This document shows positions 58,701 through 64,000 of a stretch of DNA of 64,000 nucleotides, in pieces; position 1 is the stretch's first letter; every line of letters starts with the position of its first letter. The stretch is from Scolanthus callimorphus (lineage: Eukaryota > Cnidaria > Anthozoa > Actiniaria > Edwardsiidae): positions 31,323,577 to 31,387,576 of the forward strand of contig CM066913.1 of assembly GCA_033964015.1 (NCBI GenBank), in the 5' to 3' direction. Under the pieces are notes generated by a model that saw only the letters and a program-made list of their open reading frames with translations, was not told the DNA's origin and ran no database searches. Made by a program: the position numbers and the translations under genes.

Positions 58701-61033
58701 GTATAATTTTATACCGCGACTCGTGCGATATCGCTTTTTTCGTGCTATTTTCGGATTCAATTTTTTTATAAGATTCATACAAAAAAGGTCGAAAAATATA
58801 TATATTGCATTAATCGCAAAAGCTTGTCTTTGTGATTAGTTAATTCACCCTTGTTGGCCATTGTTCTGATTGGCATTCTTTTGGCAAAATGTAGTTTAAA
58901 CGTTTATTCAGTTCTTAGCGTAGCACCATACATAGGGAAAATACGTATCACACCGAGTTGATTTTGAAACGTCACGGGTATTTTTGCTCATTTTCCCCAC
59001 GCCAATTAGCCCAGAGAGAAATGCGCCCAAGTTTGTTTGCCATAGGTGGTTCCCTTCTTGAGTTATTTTTTTTTTTCCATTTTCCTGAATAAAACATTCA
59101 GCGTCCTTCCCGTCTGCCACCGTAAGTCCACACATGGAAGCCCTGTGGTATACAAAGAAAAAAGTAGCTCTCTTCAAGGGATCTGATTGGTCGACAGGCC
59201 GGGTGTGATTTCAGTACACGCACACGATTGATGTACTATTACACGCTATGACGTCATCTGTACTTCTATTACTGTTTTATTACGTGCAGATGCACGGAGA
59301 AATGATGTTTATTTCTTAAATAAGATAGATGAATACATTTGAAGGAATTTTTTCTGGACTTGACTGTTTTTGTCGGCGCCACTACAGTTCAGGTTCTAAA
59401 ATCCAAAGACTTCATATGATTGATTCTCTGATATTTGTCACGTCAAATAAAATCAAAATAGGGGTACCATGTAACTGCATTTCCTATTCATTTCCAGGTT
59501 GCGAAAGATAGCAGTGTAGAAAAGCTGGTTGATCGAATAAAGAACTGGTACTTTGAGAAAGAAGGTAAGGATTTCCCATATTGAACACGCTCTTCATACC
59601 CAATCCTTAGAAATTCCCGTCTTTCTAGTTCCAGATTTCACCCCGTTAAGGTGAATGCAACAGTGTATCAAGAACAACGATTCCAATAAGGCCTTTTGCA
59701 CTTAGAGGTCACGTGACCAGGTCACCCTTAAAATGAGCAGCTCCACCCAAATAATGCTAAGAAATGAAAATAGCATGGTGGTTTTAGTAAAAAGGAGATT
59801 CAGCTCTCTACGATGCATACGCGAAAAGAAAGAGCATAAACAAAACTGCTTATACACCCTTGCGCGACATAAGACAAATATCAAGCCAACAAAATTTAGT
59901 GGTTTCAAAGCGTTGAAGTCCACAAAAAATAACATAAGATTGCTTTTGTGAAGTTATCTAATGATGATCCAGGGAAAATATTGATTATTTCAATTATTTT
60001 TTCCCATGCATTTTTCGTAGCAACATAACGTCCTTGTGTCGCTAGTGCGCACCGAGCTTTAGTTTACTAGGATTTGTATGACTGGATAGCACGGCTTGCT
60101 TTATCCAGCCATACAAACCCCATTAAAAAGCATTTTTTTATCCCATTCTTTGAGTTTGCATTGTAGCTTGCTGTAATTTGGCTTTTTACTAAAATCAATA
60201 TCGCTCCATACTTTTCAAGCACCAGATTTGTTTCCAATTTTATCCAATATTACTCGAATCGATTAAATTGCAACTGCGGCATCTATTGATTTAGTTATCA
60301 GAAGAGAGACCGTAGCGAAGACAGAAGATGGTGTTCTAATTTTTTTAAATGCCAGCCTTTGTTGTTTGTGTACAATGACAGGGTTCCCAAGGGTCCTTGA
60401 AAACCTGGAAAGTCCTGGAATTTTGAAATGTCCTTTTCCAGGCCTAGAAATTCCTGGAATTTAAAAAAAATATGCCGAGGTCCTTAAAAGTGCTGGAAAA
60501 AATTTCTACAAATGAGTTCTGGGAAATTTTGTAACAATACAAGTGATTAATAAACAAAATAAAAATTGCAAATTAAAAAAAAATTGTTGAATGTCGTCAA
60601 TGAAACCAAAATGTCAAGATGTGCGCCGATGCAGTATATGCTTTTTTTTCGATATGCAAGGTCTTTAATTTTTGCAAAAGTCCTTGAAAAAGTCCTTGAA
60701 AGTCCTGGAATTTTGACAGCTTCAAAACGTGGGAACAAAGATTTCAAGCCAACAGGATTCGAATCCATGACCTCCATGATACTGGTGTGACGCTCTACCA
60801 GCTGAAATCTTTTTTCAGATCTTCCATTTAAAGCGATCGCTTTGATTGCTTCTTAACTGCGATGATCAGTTATTCGTCTACCATTTGTTGTTTGTGTCAC
60901 AGATAGTGGTCTACGGCAAGCCTGTGGTTAACATTCCAAGCTATGACCAGATATTCTCCTGATGTTATGAGACGACACACCTCCAAAGCTCTGCCGACGG
61001 CTTTCTTTGCCATGCACGAGGGCAAGACACCAG
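28541..61033 (+). CDS. ECM29: ECM29 proteasome adaptor and scaffold protein, 25 exons visible (partial gene)
   Basis: Twenty-five short exons (34-198 bases, about 770 codons) are bounded by AG/GT and joined in consistent phase at every junction. Their translations follow the central to C-terminal part of animal ECM29 (KIAA0368/ECPAS), a long HEAT-repeat protein that ties the 26S proteasome to membranes and motors and inhibits damaged proteasomes. Telling blocks are [61 protein letters not shown] and RYSPDVM. The N-terminal exons are not between the virus and exon 1, and the last C-terminal exons are not found after 61,033. Anomalies: BEL/Pao element in intron 6, duplicated acceptor before exon 13, minisatellite at the exon 20 donor, frameshift in exon 25. 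Exon numbers refer to this window only. Confidence 0.9.
29826..29942 (+). CDS. ECM29: ECM29 exon 2
   Basis: Acceptor TTTCTATAG, donor GAAG/GTAAGG. Contains [15 protein letters not shown]. Phase 1 in, phase 1 out. Confidence 0.88.
30375..30463 (+). CDS. ECM29: ECM29 exon 3
   Basis: Acceptor TTGCTTTTAG, donor AAG/GTAAGC. Reads [16 protein letters not shown]. Phase 1 in, 0 out. Confidence 0.8.
31481..31582 (+). CDS. ECM29: ECM29 exon 4
   Basis: Donor AAG/GTGAGT. Reads [19 protein letters not shown] then [10 protein letters not shown]. The acceptor TTTTGATAAG is pyrimidine-poor near the AG. Phase 0 in and out. Confidence 0.85.
31708..31905 (+). CDS. ECM29: ECM29 exon 5
   Basis: Donor CAG/GTGAGA. 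Reads [20 protein letters not shown], the conserved 'IELQFT.GEA' block, and ends VPHARQ. 66 codons, phase 0. Confidence 0.9.
32867..32926 (+). CDS. ECM29: ECM29 exon 6
   Basis: Acceptor TATCCCACAG, donor GAG/GTAAGT. Reads [20 protein letters not shown]. Phase 0. The BEL/Pao element begins 115 bases into the next intron. Confidence 0.9.
33036..33040. repeat. Target site duplication, left copy (CCACA)
   Basis: The five bases CCACA directly before the left LTR repeat at 39968-39972 directly after the right LTR. Five bases is typical for BEL/Pao. Confidence 0.9.
33041..33396 (-). repeat. 3' LTR of the BEL/Pao element
   Basis: 356 bases, nearly identical to 39608-39967. Relative to that copy it lacks three bases near TTAA-CGGTGATC and one A in ACCATAATTACAT. 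Confidence 0.93.
33547..36093 (-). pseudogene. pol: BEL/Pao Pol, C-terminal part: RNase H, integrase, DUF5641-like domain
   Basis: 848 open codons, continuing the polyprotein after the frameshift near 36,170-36,185. In order: end of reverse transcriptase; RNase H region ([28 protein letters not shown]); H2C2 zinc region ([18 protein letters not shown]); integrase core with catalytic residues in [20 protein letters not shown] and [10 protein letters not shown]; and a C-terminal DUF5641-like segment ([28 protein letters not shown]). The frame is otherwise intact and ends at TGA inside the element. Confidence 0.92.
36123..38474 (-). pseudogene. gag-pol: BEL/Pao Gag-Pol middle part: zinc knuckles, aspartic protease, reverse transcriptase
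   Basis: In the same frame as the upstream Gag ORF and separated from it only by a TAG at 38475-38477. It starts in the DUF1759 Gag region, continues with CCHC-type knuckles ([28 protein letters not shown]), the protease motif [12 protein letters not shown], and reverse transcriptase with [12 protein letters not shown] and the catalytic NFYVDDCL. Shortly after YVDD the sequence leaves the conserved frame and stops at 36123: a small deletion near 36,170-36,185 shifts the frame. First ATG in this stretch is at 38402. Confidence 0.9.
38475..39539 (-). pseudogene. gag: BEL/Pao Gag N-terminal part, ended by an in-frame TAG
   Basis: 354 codons from [15 protein letters not shown]. Coiled-coil-like, charged ([20 protein letters not shown]) and ending in [19 protein letters not shown], the start of the conserved DUF1759 region. 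The TAG at 38475-38477 is in frame with the next ORF and interrupts a conserved domain, so it is a nonsense change rather than a natural gene boundary. Read-through cannot be excluded. Confidence 0.88.
39608..39967 (-). repeat. 5' LTR of the BEL/Pao element
   Basis: 360 bases. Gag starts 69 bases inside the internal boundary on the - strand. Confidence 0.93.
39968..39972. repeat. Target site duplication, right copy (CCACA)
   Basis: Matches 33036-33040 exactly. Confidence 0.9.
39973..40663. other. ECM29 intron 6, right part, with interspersed repeat
   Basis: 40193-40380 is the second copy of the repeat at 22473. 40000-40110 contains an imperfect inverted pair around AGAATATCCCACTTG and CAAGTGGGATATTG. 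No gene. Confidence 0.6.
40664..40718 (+). CDS. ECM29: ECM29 exon 7
   Basis: Acceptor TACCAACAG, donor AACG/GTAAGC. Reads [18 protein letters not shown]. Phase 0 in, 1 out. Confidence 0.85.
40787..40901 (+). CDS. ECM29: ECM29 exon 8
   Basis: Acceptor TATTTCAG, donor AAG/GTGAGA. Reads [20 protein letters not shown], the best-conserved ECM29 block here. Phase 1 in, 2 out; the intron before it is only 68 bases. Confidence 0.93.
41468..41536 (+). CDS. ECM29: ECM29 exon 9
   Basis: Acceptor GCACTTGCAG, donor GG/GTGAGT. Reads [12 protein letters not shown] at its end. Phase 2 in, 2 out. Confidence 0.85.
42638..42819. mobile_element. TTAA-flanked MITE, family A
   Basis: Left end TTAAAGGGCCCGTGTCAGCC, right end GGCTGACAGAGGACCTTTAA, inverted with a few mismatches. 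Same family as 23099-23332 and 61633-61866. Confidence 0.75.
42896..43005. repeat. Tandem repeat, about 30-bp unit
   Basis: About 3.5 copies of a unit containing CCTTGAAAAGTACTTGAAAA and AAAAGCTGT. Related CTTGAAAA and TCCTGGAAA motifs recur near 31970-32410, 43190-43380 and 60385-60715. Confidence 0.75.
43448..43565 (+). CDS. ECM29: ECM29 exon 10
   Basis: Acceptor TGTATTTTCCAG, donor AGG/GTAAAT. Reads [19 protein letters not shown] and [15 protein letters not shown]. Phase 2 in, 0 out. Confidence 0.93.
43709..43797 (+). CDS. ECM29: ECM29 exon 11
   Basis: Acceptor ACATTTTAG, donor ACAG/GTAGGA. Reads [20 protein letters not shown]. Phase 0 in, 2 out. Confidence 0.9.
44204..44285 (+). CDS. 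ECM29: ECM29 exon 12
   Basis: Acceptor AATTCCATAG, donor ACG/GTAAGA. Reads [20 protein letters not shown]. Phase 2 in, 0 out. Confidence 0.9.
44651..44922. repeat. 136-bp tandem duplication carrying a splice acceptor
   Basis: 44651-44786 and 44787-44922 are near-identical. Each ends with CTCTTTTAACAGGTTGAC, the acceptor and first bases of ECM29 exon 13. Only the second acceptor leads into the full exon. Confidence 0.92.
44919..44998 (+). CDS. ECM29: ECM29 exon 13
   Basis: Acceptor CTTTTAACAG (second duplicate), donor AAG/GTAGTA. Reads [20 protein letters not shown]. Phase 0 in, 2 out. Confidence 0.9.
45779..45884 (+). CDS. ECM29: ECM29 exon 14
   Basis: Acceptor CATTCTAAAG, weak donor AAG/GTGGGA. 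Reads [19 protein letters not shown] and [16 protein letters not shown]. Phase 2 in, 0 out. Confidence 0.88.
45943..46424. mobile_element. TTAA-flanked MITE, family C (482 bp)
   Basis: Termini TTAAGGAGGCTGCCTACAAT and its inverse at the right end (ATTGTAGGCAGCCTCCTTAA). A related left end starts at 61863. Confidence 0.82.
46677..46724 (+). CDS. ECM29: ECM29 exon 15
   Basis: Acceptor CCTCCCTCAG, donor AAG/GTAAGC. Reads [16 protein letters not shown], 16 codons. Phase 0. Confidence 0.88.
46782..46989. mobile_element. Inverted-repeat MITE with about 48-bp arms
   Basis: Left arm CTTTATCACGCAATATTTAT and right arm ATCAATATTGCGTGATAAAG are inverted. The loop contains CGCGACCCAGTGCG, a segment also seen near 40968. 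Confidence 0.7.
47564..47685 (+). CDS. ECM29: ECM29 exon 16
   Basis: Acceptor TTGTTTGCAG, donor GC/GTAAGT. Reads [20 protein letters not shown] and [11 protein letters not shown]. Phase 0 in, 2 out. Confidence 0.88.
47696..47887. mobile_element. MITE with perfect 34-bp inverted repeats, 10 bases after a splice donor
   Basis: The ends TAGAGCAGATTTCGTATGAG and its exact inverse form 34-base perfect arms. The GC-rich interior has repeated CGCGAC/ACCGCG motifs. It starts directly after GTAAGTAATA of exon 16's donor. No clear target duplication longer than TA. Confidence 0.85.
48157..48190 (+). CDS. ECM29: ECM29 exon 17 (34-bp microexon-sized)
   Basis: Acceptor ATCTGTCGCAG, donor GCG/GTAGGT. Reads [11 protein letters not shown], matching the conserved short segment between the neighbouring exons. 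Phase 2 in, 0 out. Confidence 0.8.
48408..48482 (+). CDS. ECM29: ECM29 exon 18
   Basis: Acceptor GTTATCTAG, donor CAG/GTAACG. Reads [19 protein letters not shown]. Phase 0. Confidence 0.9.
48959..49012 (+). CDS. ECM29: ECM29 exon 19
   Basis: Acceptor TTGTTTTTATCAG, donor AAG/GTACGT. Reads [18 protein letters not shown]. Phase 0. Confidence 0.85.
49113..49505. repeat. Imperfect GTT/GTC trinucleotide microsatellite
   Basis: Nearly continuous TTG, TCG and TTC triplets over about 390 bases, with a non-repeat gap near 49400-49430. Leu/Ser-rich and Thr-rich open frames here are artefacts. Confidence 0.9.
49620..49679 (+). CDS. ECM29: ECM29 exon 20
   Basis: Acceptor TTGTTGCTGCAG, donor CTG/GTAAGT. 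Reads [20 protein letters not shown], strongly conserved in ECM29. Its last 21 bases and the donor are the seed of the 92-bp array. Confidence 0.92.
49659..51045. repeat. 92-bp minisatellite, about 15 copies, each with an exon end and splice donor
   Basis: Units start at 49659, 49751, 49843 and then every 92 bases to 50947. Each has ATGATGGAAACTGTCAATCT followed by GGTAAGTCTAA, i.e. the end of exon 20 plus its GTAAGT donor, then intron sequence. Copies differ at a few positions; the last is partial with one inserted base. Confidence 0.97.
51046..51682. other. ECM29 intron 20, right part
   Basis: No gene, repeat or regulatory signal recognised. Confidence 0.5.
51683..51772 (+). CDS. ECM29: ECM29 exon 21
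   Basis: Acceptor CATCCTTGCTAG, donor AAG/GTACGT. Reads [20 protein letters not shown] and RRGVGLGTK. Phase 0. Confidence 0.93.
51773..52872. other. ECM29 intron 21 with foldback repeats
   Basis: 52140-52250 matches 24713-24791 inverted. 52346-52444 is a hairpin with ACCATTATCCTGC at one end and AGAATAATGGTTA at the other, related to 23938-24000. 52568-52710 has ATTACGCTCCAATGC inverted at its right end. No gene. Confidence 0.6.
52873..52939 (+). CDS. ECM29: ECM29 exon 22
   Basis: Acceptor TTTGAGTAG (weak tract), donor GCTG/GTATGA. Reads [18 protein letters not shown]. Phase 0 in, 1 out. Confidence 0.88.
52940..55232. other. ECM29 intron 22
   Basis: No gene. It holds hairpins at 53120-53215 (ATATAGAACT inverted pairs) and 54247-54300 (GTTTTATCGGCA inverted), and a MITE at 54352-54628. 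Confidence 0.6.
54352..54628. mobile_element. MITE family D with about 29-bp inverted repeats, copy 1
   Basis: Ends TTACTGTGCGACTACGTCAA and its inverse. A closely related copy is at 61189-61464; the interior matches too (CCAATCAGAAAG, GAGTACAGAACAAAGGATCT). Confidence 0.88.
55233..55324 (+). CDS. ECM29: ECM29 exon 23
   Basis: Acceptor TTTGTTTTTAG, donor AAG/GTACGC. Reads [20 protein letters not shown] and ATTIGHVVK. Phase 1 in, 0 out. Confidence 0.93.
55513..55565. repeat. Poly-C tract
   Basis: About 22 consecutive C followed by TCCCCCTCCCCCC. The - strand can form a G-quadruplex. The length is prone to sequencing error. Confidence 0.9.
55856..56863 (-). CDS. DIRS-like retrotransposon ORF1 (Gag-like), isolated
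   Basis: 335 codons from [20 protein letters not shown]. An N-terminal CxxC start, a coiled-coil-like segment ([20 protein letters not shown]), a central domain ([46 protein letters not shown]) and a C-terminal Cys/His cluster ([10 protein letters not shown]...[10 protein letters not shown]). This layout matches, from memory, the ORF1 of DIRS/tyrosine-recombinase retrotransposons. No reverse transcriptase or recombinase ORF is found nearby, so it is a fragment or non-autonomous copy antisense to ECM29. The ORF itself is intact. Confidence 0.65.
   Translation of the reverse strand: MGGRKRKCSGCKTALSAHTFGSAGLHCQGPSSPAPEATPSHASSSIPTTSFGHDTMFQRLTDSVAQLCEEMKTLRSETQEMKTSMQLTRWPSAPASRTRGGSSAEEVALPNRRAMRDLASPYDRQLARCTVPTDTESDLSDSDDLEGAAAARERFSWRTKRGKSLKSGKEDRPTSAVMVKQLWPQRFLCVTRISRAPTYEQLTLPEFVAGYMQILQSPDVSQLERSERKKHLISLMYFAQQYQWEAVLAFHAAVLLEIEKGFLRWGDSFFHLEGRTLHGRLLESQLTSQATAASPVLFCREFQNGSCSYTNKSHLGFVREERKAERHICAKCWHE
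57046..57239. mobile_element. Foldback MITE with about 66-bp arms
   Basis: Left arm AGACCTCCTCGGTTTGGGCG and right arm ending ...GCCGAGGAGGTCT are inverted over about 66 bases with six mismatches, including GATCACGTGGCATTCCCATG. Confidence 0.85.
57240..58152. other. ECM29 intron 23, non-coding
   Basis: AT-rich with no gene or strong repeat seen apart from an AAATAAAAAT run near 58130. Confidence 0.5.
58153..58866. mobile_element. Long foldback element (714 bp) with about 107-bp arms
   Basis: Left arm begins GAACAATGGCCAACAAGGGT; the right arm ends with its inverse at 58866. Inner arm ends are CCTTTTTTGTATGAATCTTA and its inverse. No ORF inside. Confidence 0.85.
59498..59564 (+). CDS. ECM29: ECM29 exon 24
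   Basis: Acceptor TTCATTTCCAG, donor GAAG/GTAAGG. Reads [20 protein letters not shown]. Phase 0 in, 1 out. Confidence 0.92.
59565..60902. other. ECM29 intron 24
   Basis: 59688-60197 is a copy of the 27577 repeat with an insert. 60385-60715 is rich in CCTTGAAA/TCCTGGAA motifs. No gene. Confidence 0.6.
60903..61033 (+). pseudogene. ECM29: ECM29 exon 25 with an apparent 1-base frameshift
   Basis: Acceptor TTGTGTCACAG, donor CCAG/GTATAC. In the phase set by exon 24 it reads DSGLRQACG and then meets TAA at 60929-60931. One frame over, from 60928, it continues [20 protein letters not shown] and [15 protein letters not shown], matching ECM29. A single missing base around 60926-60928, in a short G/T run, explains both. 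It may be a true mutation or an assembly error. Typed as pseudogene only to flag the break. Confidence 0.82.
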
Positions 61034-61188
61034 GTATACCGTTTTTGAAGGATCTCCTTTCAGGAACGTCTAAAGAAACTCGCAAATAAGCGTCTGCGCG
61101 CTCAAGAAAATCATTCAATACTGATGACGCATTTTGTCCCAGATCCGCTGGTCAAAAGTATTACTTGGCCGATTTGACTATTTGGTAT

Positions 61189-61464
61189 TTACTGTGCGAC
61201 TACGTCAACCGGGCCATTTTGTAAGAAGTTTAGCCAATCAGAAAGTGAGTACAGAACAAAGGATCTTGACTTTTCTTGAGAACTCAGACATCGAAATATT
61301 CGCTTTTCTCTGATAATTGTAAAAATTATGAGCAGAAATAACTTCAAAACACTTAATTACACATCGCCAAACGTATTGCAGGTATTAAATTTCCTTAAAG
61401 TTGTTTCAATCTCTGTATAACAAGCTTTTTACGGGATGGCCCGGTTGACGTAATCGCACAGTAA
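61189..61464. mobile_element. MITE family D, copy 2
   Basis: Ends TTACTGTGCGACTACGTCAA and TTGACGTAATCGCACAGTAA. Pairs with 54352-54628. Confidence 0.88.
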
Positions 61465-61632
61465 TTTGTATAGCACACAAAGTATTTTATATTAAGGAAT
61501 TCAAATGTTTAAGACGAAAAAAGATGCATCAAAGTTAAATTGGCCACGTAATTCTCTTGACAAAATTTGGTTCAAAATACGTTATCAGTATGTAATGTTT
61601 GGCTTGAGAACGCAGACGCCTTCTCAAGTGTG

Positions 61633-61866
61633 TTAAAGAGCCTGTGTCAGCCGCCATTTTGACAGCATAGCAACATACCAAGTCGGAGAAAGCATCCGTT
61701 TCCATCGGCTGATTTTGAGAATGTAGAGTAATTTTCTCGATTGAATTTGGTAAATCAAATCTAAAACATTGTTTTTAGATGTTGATTTGGAGATTTCTAC
61801 ACGTAATTCGTCTTCTAATATCGAACGAAAACAATAACAAAGGAGTGGCTGACACAGGCTCTTTAA
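61633..61866. mobile_element. TTAA-flanked MITE, family A, best-preserved copy
   Basis: Both ends read TTAAAGAGCCTGTGTCAGCC inward, a perfect 20-base match including the TTAA. The family resembles piggyBac-derived MITEs, which insert at TTAA. Confidence 0.88.
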
Positions 61867-62610
61867 GGAGGCTGCCTACAATTTTTCTCGGGCTTGACCA
61901 CTTGACTTTATGCGATTGTAACTCCGAAATGCAAAAAGCTATCAAAACCAAACTTCGACCACTTACTGGAGAAAGATTGAAATTGGTAGTGATGTATTTT
62001 TTATTGTTATAGGAGTTACCATAGCAACGTTACAGGGGGGAGCACACTTTTGATTGACAGGCACTTGAAGTGCTATTCGATCTAAACTTTTGAAATGACA
62101 CACTGAGCCTTACTCCTTACACATTTGTCTAGCCCTACACGAAGTTTAGACGGCATTCACCAAGCCGATTAAAAATAATTCAAGGCGACTTTTTTGACTG
62201 TAAAATTCTACTTTTTTTGCGCGTCGTCCAGTGTTCATGGAATATACTTGCTTTTTTCTACCAAATTAATAAGTTTCTGACTGCCAACGTATTCCAAAGA
62301 TATTCAACTACAACTCTACCAATTTTGACGTCTAAAAGTGGTTTTGATTTTCCCCGACAAACATAAACGCAAACTTCAAGTTTTAGGGCGATTTCGCAAA
62401 CCACACTTCTGAACACGAAAAAGTCTTCACAATGCGATTCTGGTGGCGAATTTTCTTCCTACTCACAGAACTTAAACTTAAGTATATTAGGAGGGCAATG
62501 TTCGCGCGAGAAAAAAAATTACATTTCCAACGTCTCGCAGGAAAATTCCAAAGTTGGACTTCTACATAGTGACGTCTTAGCTGGTGGAAAAAGGTTCCTC
62601 CTTTAAGGTG
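61863..62610. mobile_element. Probable family C TTAA MITE, right end uncertain
   Basis: It starts TTAAGGAGGCTGCCTACAAT like 45943, sharing the TTAA of the preceding MITE. A degraded end, CCTCCTTTAA, may lie near 62600, but the diagnostic inner part is missing there. Confidence 0.45.
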
Positions 62611-63106
62611 CGAGATATTAAATAGGTCACGTGACCTGATTTCGACCCTTATATCTCGTGAACGATAAATGATTGCTCAGCAGCTAAAACGGTACGATGT
62701 TTCTCTCCCTGAGGACTATACAACTTTAGTGAAAATGGATAAGCAGATGTTTTATCCATCACCGGAAACGCCATTTACTGTTTAGTCACGTGACATGCCG
62801 TGTGACGTCACTCCGAACTAAACTATTGCACCAAAATGTTAAGGTTACTGAGAACCTTCGCGCACGTCCTCGAAAAAAAAATCATACTTGCTTTAGTTTA
62901 ACCAAAGCATGTCAACCTATATATCGTCGGAAAGCTTATAGAATGGACTAGCGGGCTATGTCTAAAATAAGTAACATTTTAATAAATATAATTTTTTTGA
63001 AGGTTTTATAAAAAAAATTGAGTGTGACACACATTTTCAAGAGCTATCGCTGCAGAACTGATTGACCTTGACTCCCAAGAAACGCATTGTTTTAATCCTT
63101 AAAGGT
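62611..63106. other. Non-coding host sequence
   Basis: No gene, exon or repeat recognised. Confidence 0.4.
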
Positions 63107-63218
63107 GTTTCTCAAAAACCGTGTCTGCGTTTTTTTTTTAGTTCAAGGAAATTTAAAAGTTCCATAACTTTTGAACTAAGCAAAATTTTAAAAAACGCAT
63201 ACACGGTTTTTGAGAAAC
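63107..63218. repeat. Inverted repeat
   Basis: GTTTCTCAAAAACCGTGTCT at the left and ACACGGTTTTTGAGAAAC at the right form arms of about 18-25 bases. Confidence 0.75.
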
Positions 63219-63767
63219 TGACGAATTCGGCTTCTTATACCCTCCAGACATGCAGCTGGGAATTCAAATAAAGACAGCAGGAAAACCTTTTGATCTCTAT
63301 AACCAGCTAGTTTTGTAAGGTTTAAAATACTTCTATAGTAATGGTATGACTAGTTTTACGGGAAAACTAGGTGGTAAGTTAGGTTTTTAACGTGATCGCG
63401 CTGATAGTCTTTGTGCAGAAACAAATAAAATGATGCTTTAAATTACATTACTTGCATGCAAATTAGCTAGCCAAAAAACTCTTTGACTTTGCGAGCGCAT
63501 AGCTTCGCGGCTATTTATCCAATCTTTTTCAGTCAAACTTGATAACCATGTTTGTCTAATAATGATATTTATTATATAGACACGAGTGTTTTACTGGGAA
63601 ATACGCCACTCGTAGATCTCATACGAAGCTACATCCGGGTCCTCAGTGACATATTTTCCATATCCTCACTAGTGAAGATATCGGTCAAAACAAAAGTGCT
63701 TGGAAATCAATTTGGAATATTTTTTCTGGTTTGTCTATATAATAAAAAGAAAATTACACGCTGGCTT

Positions 63768-63875
63768 GAAGATATGAGTTTTATTTTCTCGTGTCAAAAA
63801 CAATATTTTACTCATTCGCTGCGCTCATTCGTAAAATATTGTTCTTGCCACTCGGAAATAAAACTCATATCTTCG
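63768..63875. repeat. Inverted repeat with about 48-bp arms
   Basis: GAAGATATGAGTTTTATTTT at the left is inverted at the right (AATAAAACTCATATCTTC), with inner arms CAATATTTTAC and GTAAAATATTG. The apparent 125-codon ORF crossing this hairpin is probably not a gene. Confidence 0.8.
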
Positions 63876-63940
63876 CACCACCGTGTAATATCCCCTATAT
63901 CCAGAGTTCTGAAAACTGATTTCTATTAAAACTGATTTCT

Positions 63941-64000
63941 ATTCCATTCCATTCCATTCCATTCCATTCCATTCCATTCCATTCCATTCCATTCCATTCC
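63941..64000. repeat. ATTCC pentamer array running off the window
   Basis: Twelve perfect ATTCC units to the last base. Total length unknown. Confidence 0.97.

Noticed and set aside
63552..63929. 125-codon ORF at the right end
   Set aside because: It crosses a 48-base-arm hairpin, has no splice or promoter context and no recognised family. It is likely chance.
1..64000. tRNA, rRNA or bacterial operon content
   Set aside because: No cloverleaf, rRNA core sequence or Shine-Dalgarno-led bacterial genes were recognised. Introns and TATA boxes point to a eukaryotic host and a nuclear virus.

Overview
The window is a piece of an animal nuclear genome. The host gene is intron-rich, its introns are full of short inverted-repeat elements, and both a BEL/Pao LTR retrotransposon and a DIRS-like fragment are present. 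The style suggests an early-branching invertebrate, most likely an anthozoan cnidarian; that placement is inference, not proof.

Region 1 (1 to about 21,080) is the right-hand part of an endogenous Maverick/Polinton or adintovirus-like double-stranded DNA virus whose left end lies outside the window. It opens inside a DDE integrase with a C-terminal chromodomain. The morphogenesis block follows: a large penton-like minor capsid protein, a 47-aa ORF, a basic core-like protein, a double-jelly-roll major capsid protein, an adenain-like cysteine protease and an A32-type packaging ATPase. Five small or basic proteins follow on the same strand. From 8,998 to 20,619 the element carries about 18 further ORFs in alternating strand blocks, nearly all without a recognisable family. 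They include a DEDD-nuclease-like candidate, a one-helix membrane ORF, an F-box-like/zinc-binding protein and a possible spliced AT-rich gene. TATA-like boxes precede many starts, and divergent or convergent junctions are tightly packed. The recognised virion genes are all open, which suggests recent integration. The right flank (20,640-21,060) is a set of palindromic iterons. No polymerase gene is visible; PolB would be expected to the left.

Region 2 (about 21,080-28,540) has no gene I can support. It holds MITEs, a Harbinger-like element with TTA target duplications, a 45-bp minisatellite and purine-rich simple repeats.

Region 3 (28,541-61,033, + strand) carries 25 exons of ECM29, the HEAT-repeat proteasome adaptor. 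Splice phases agree at all 24 junctions. The exons cover the central to C-terminal part of the protein (about 770 codons). The N-terminal exons are not between the virus and exon 1, so the virus probably sits in an upstream ECM29 intron. The introns contain a 6.9-kb BEL/Pao element with LTRs and a 5-bp target duplication (gag-pol broken by one stop and one frameshift), an isolated DIRS-like ORF1, many TTAA and other MITEs, a duplicated splice acceptor, and a 92-bp minisatellite that has amplified the exon 20 splice donor about 15 times. Exon 25 has an apparent one-base frameshift.

Region 4 (61,034-64,000) is non-coding: MITEs, hairpins and a pentamer array that runs off the end of the window.
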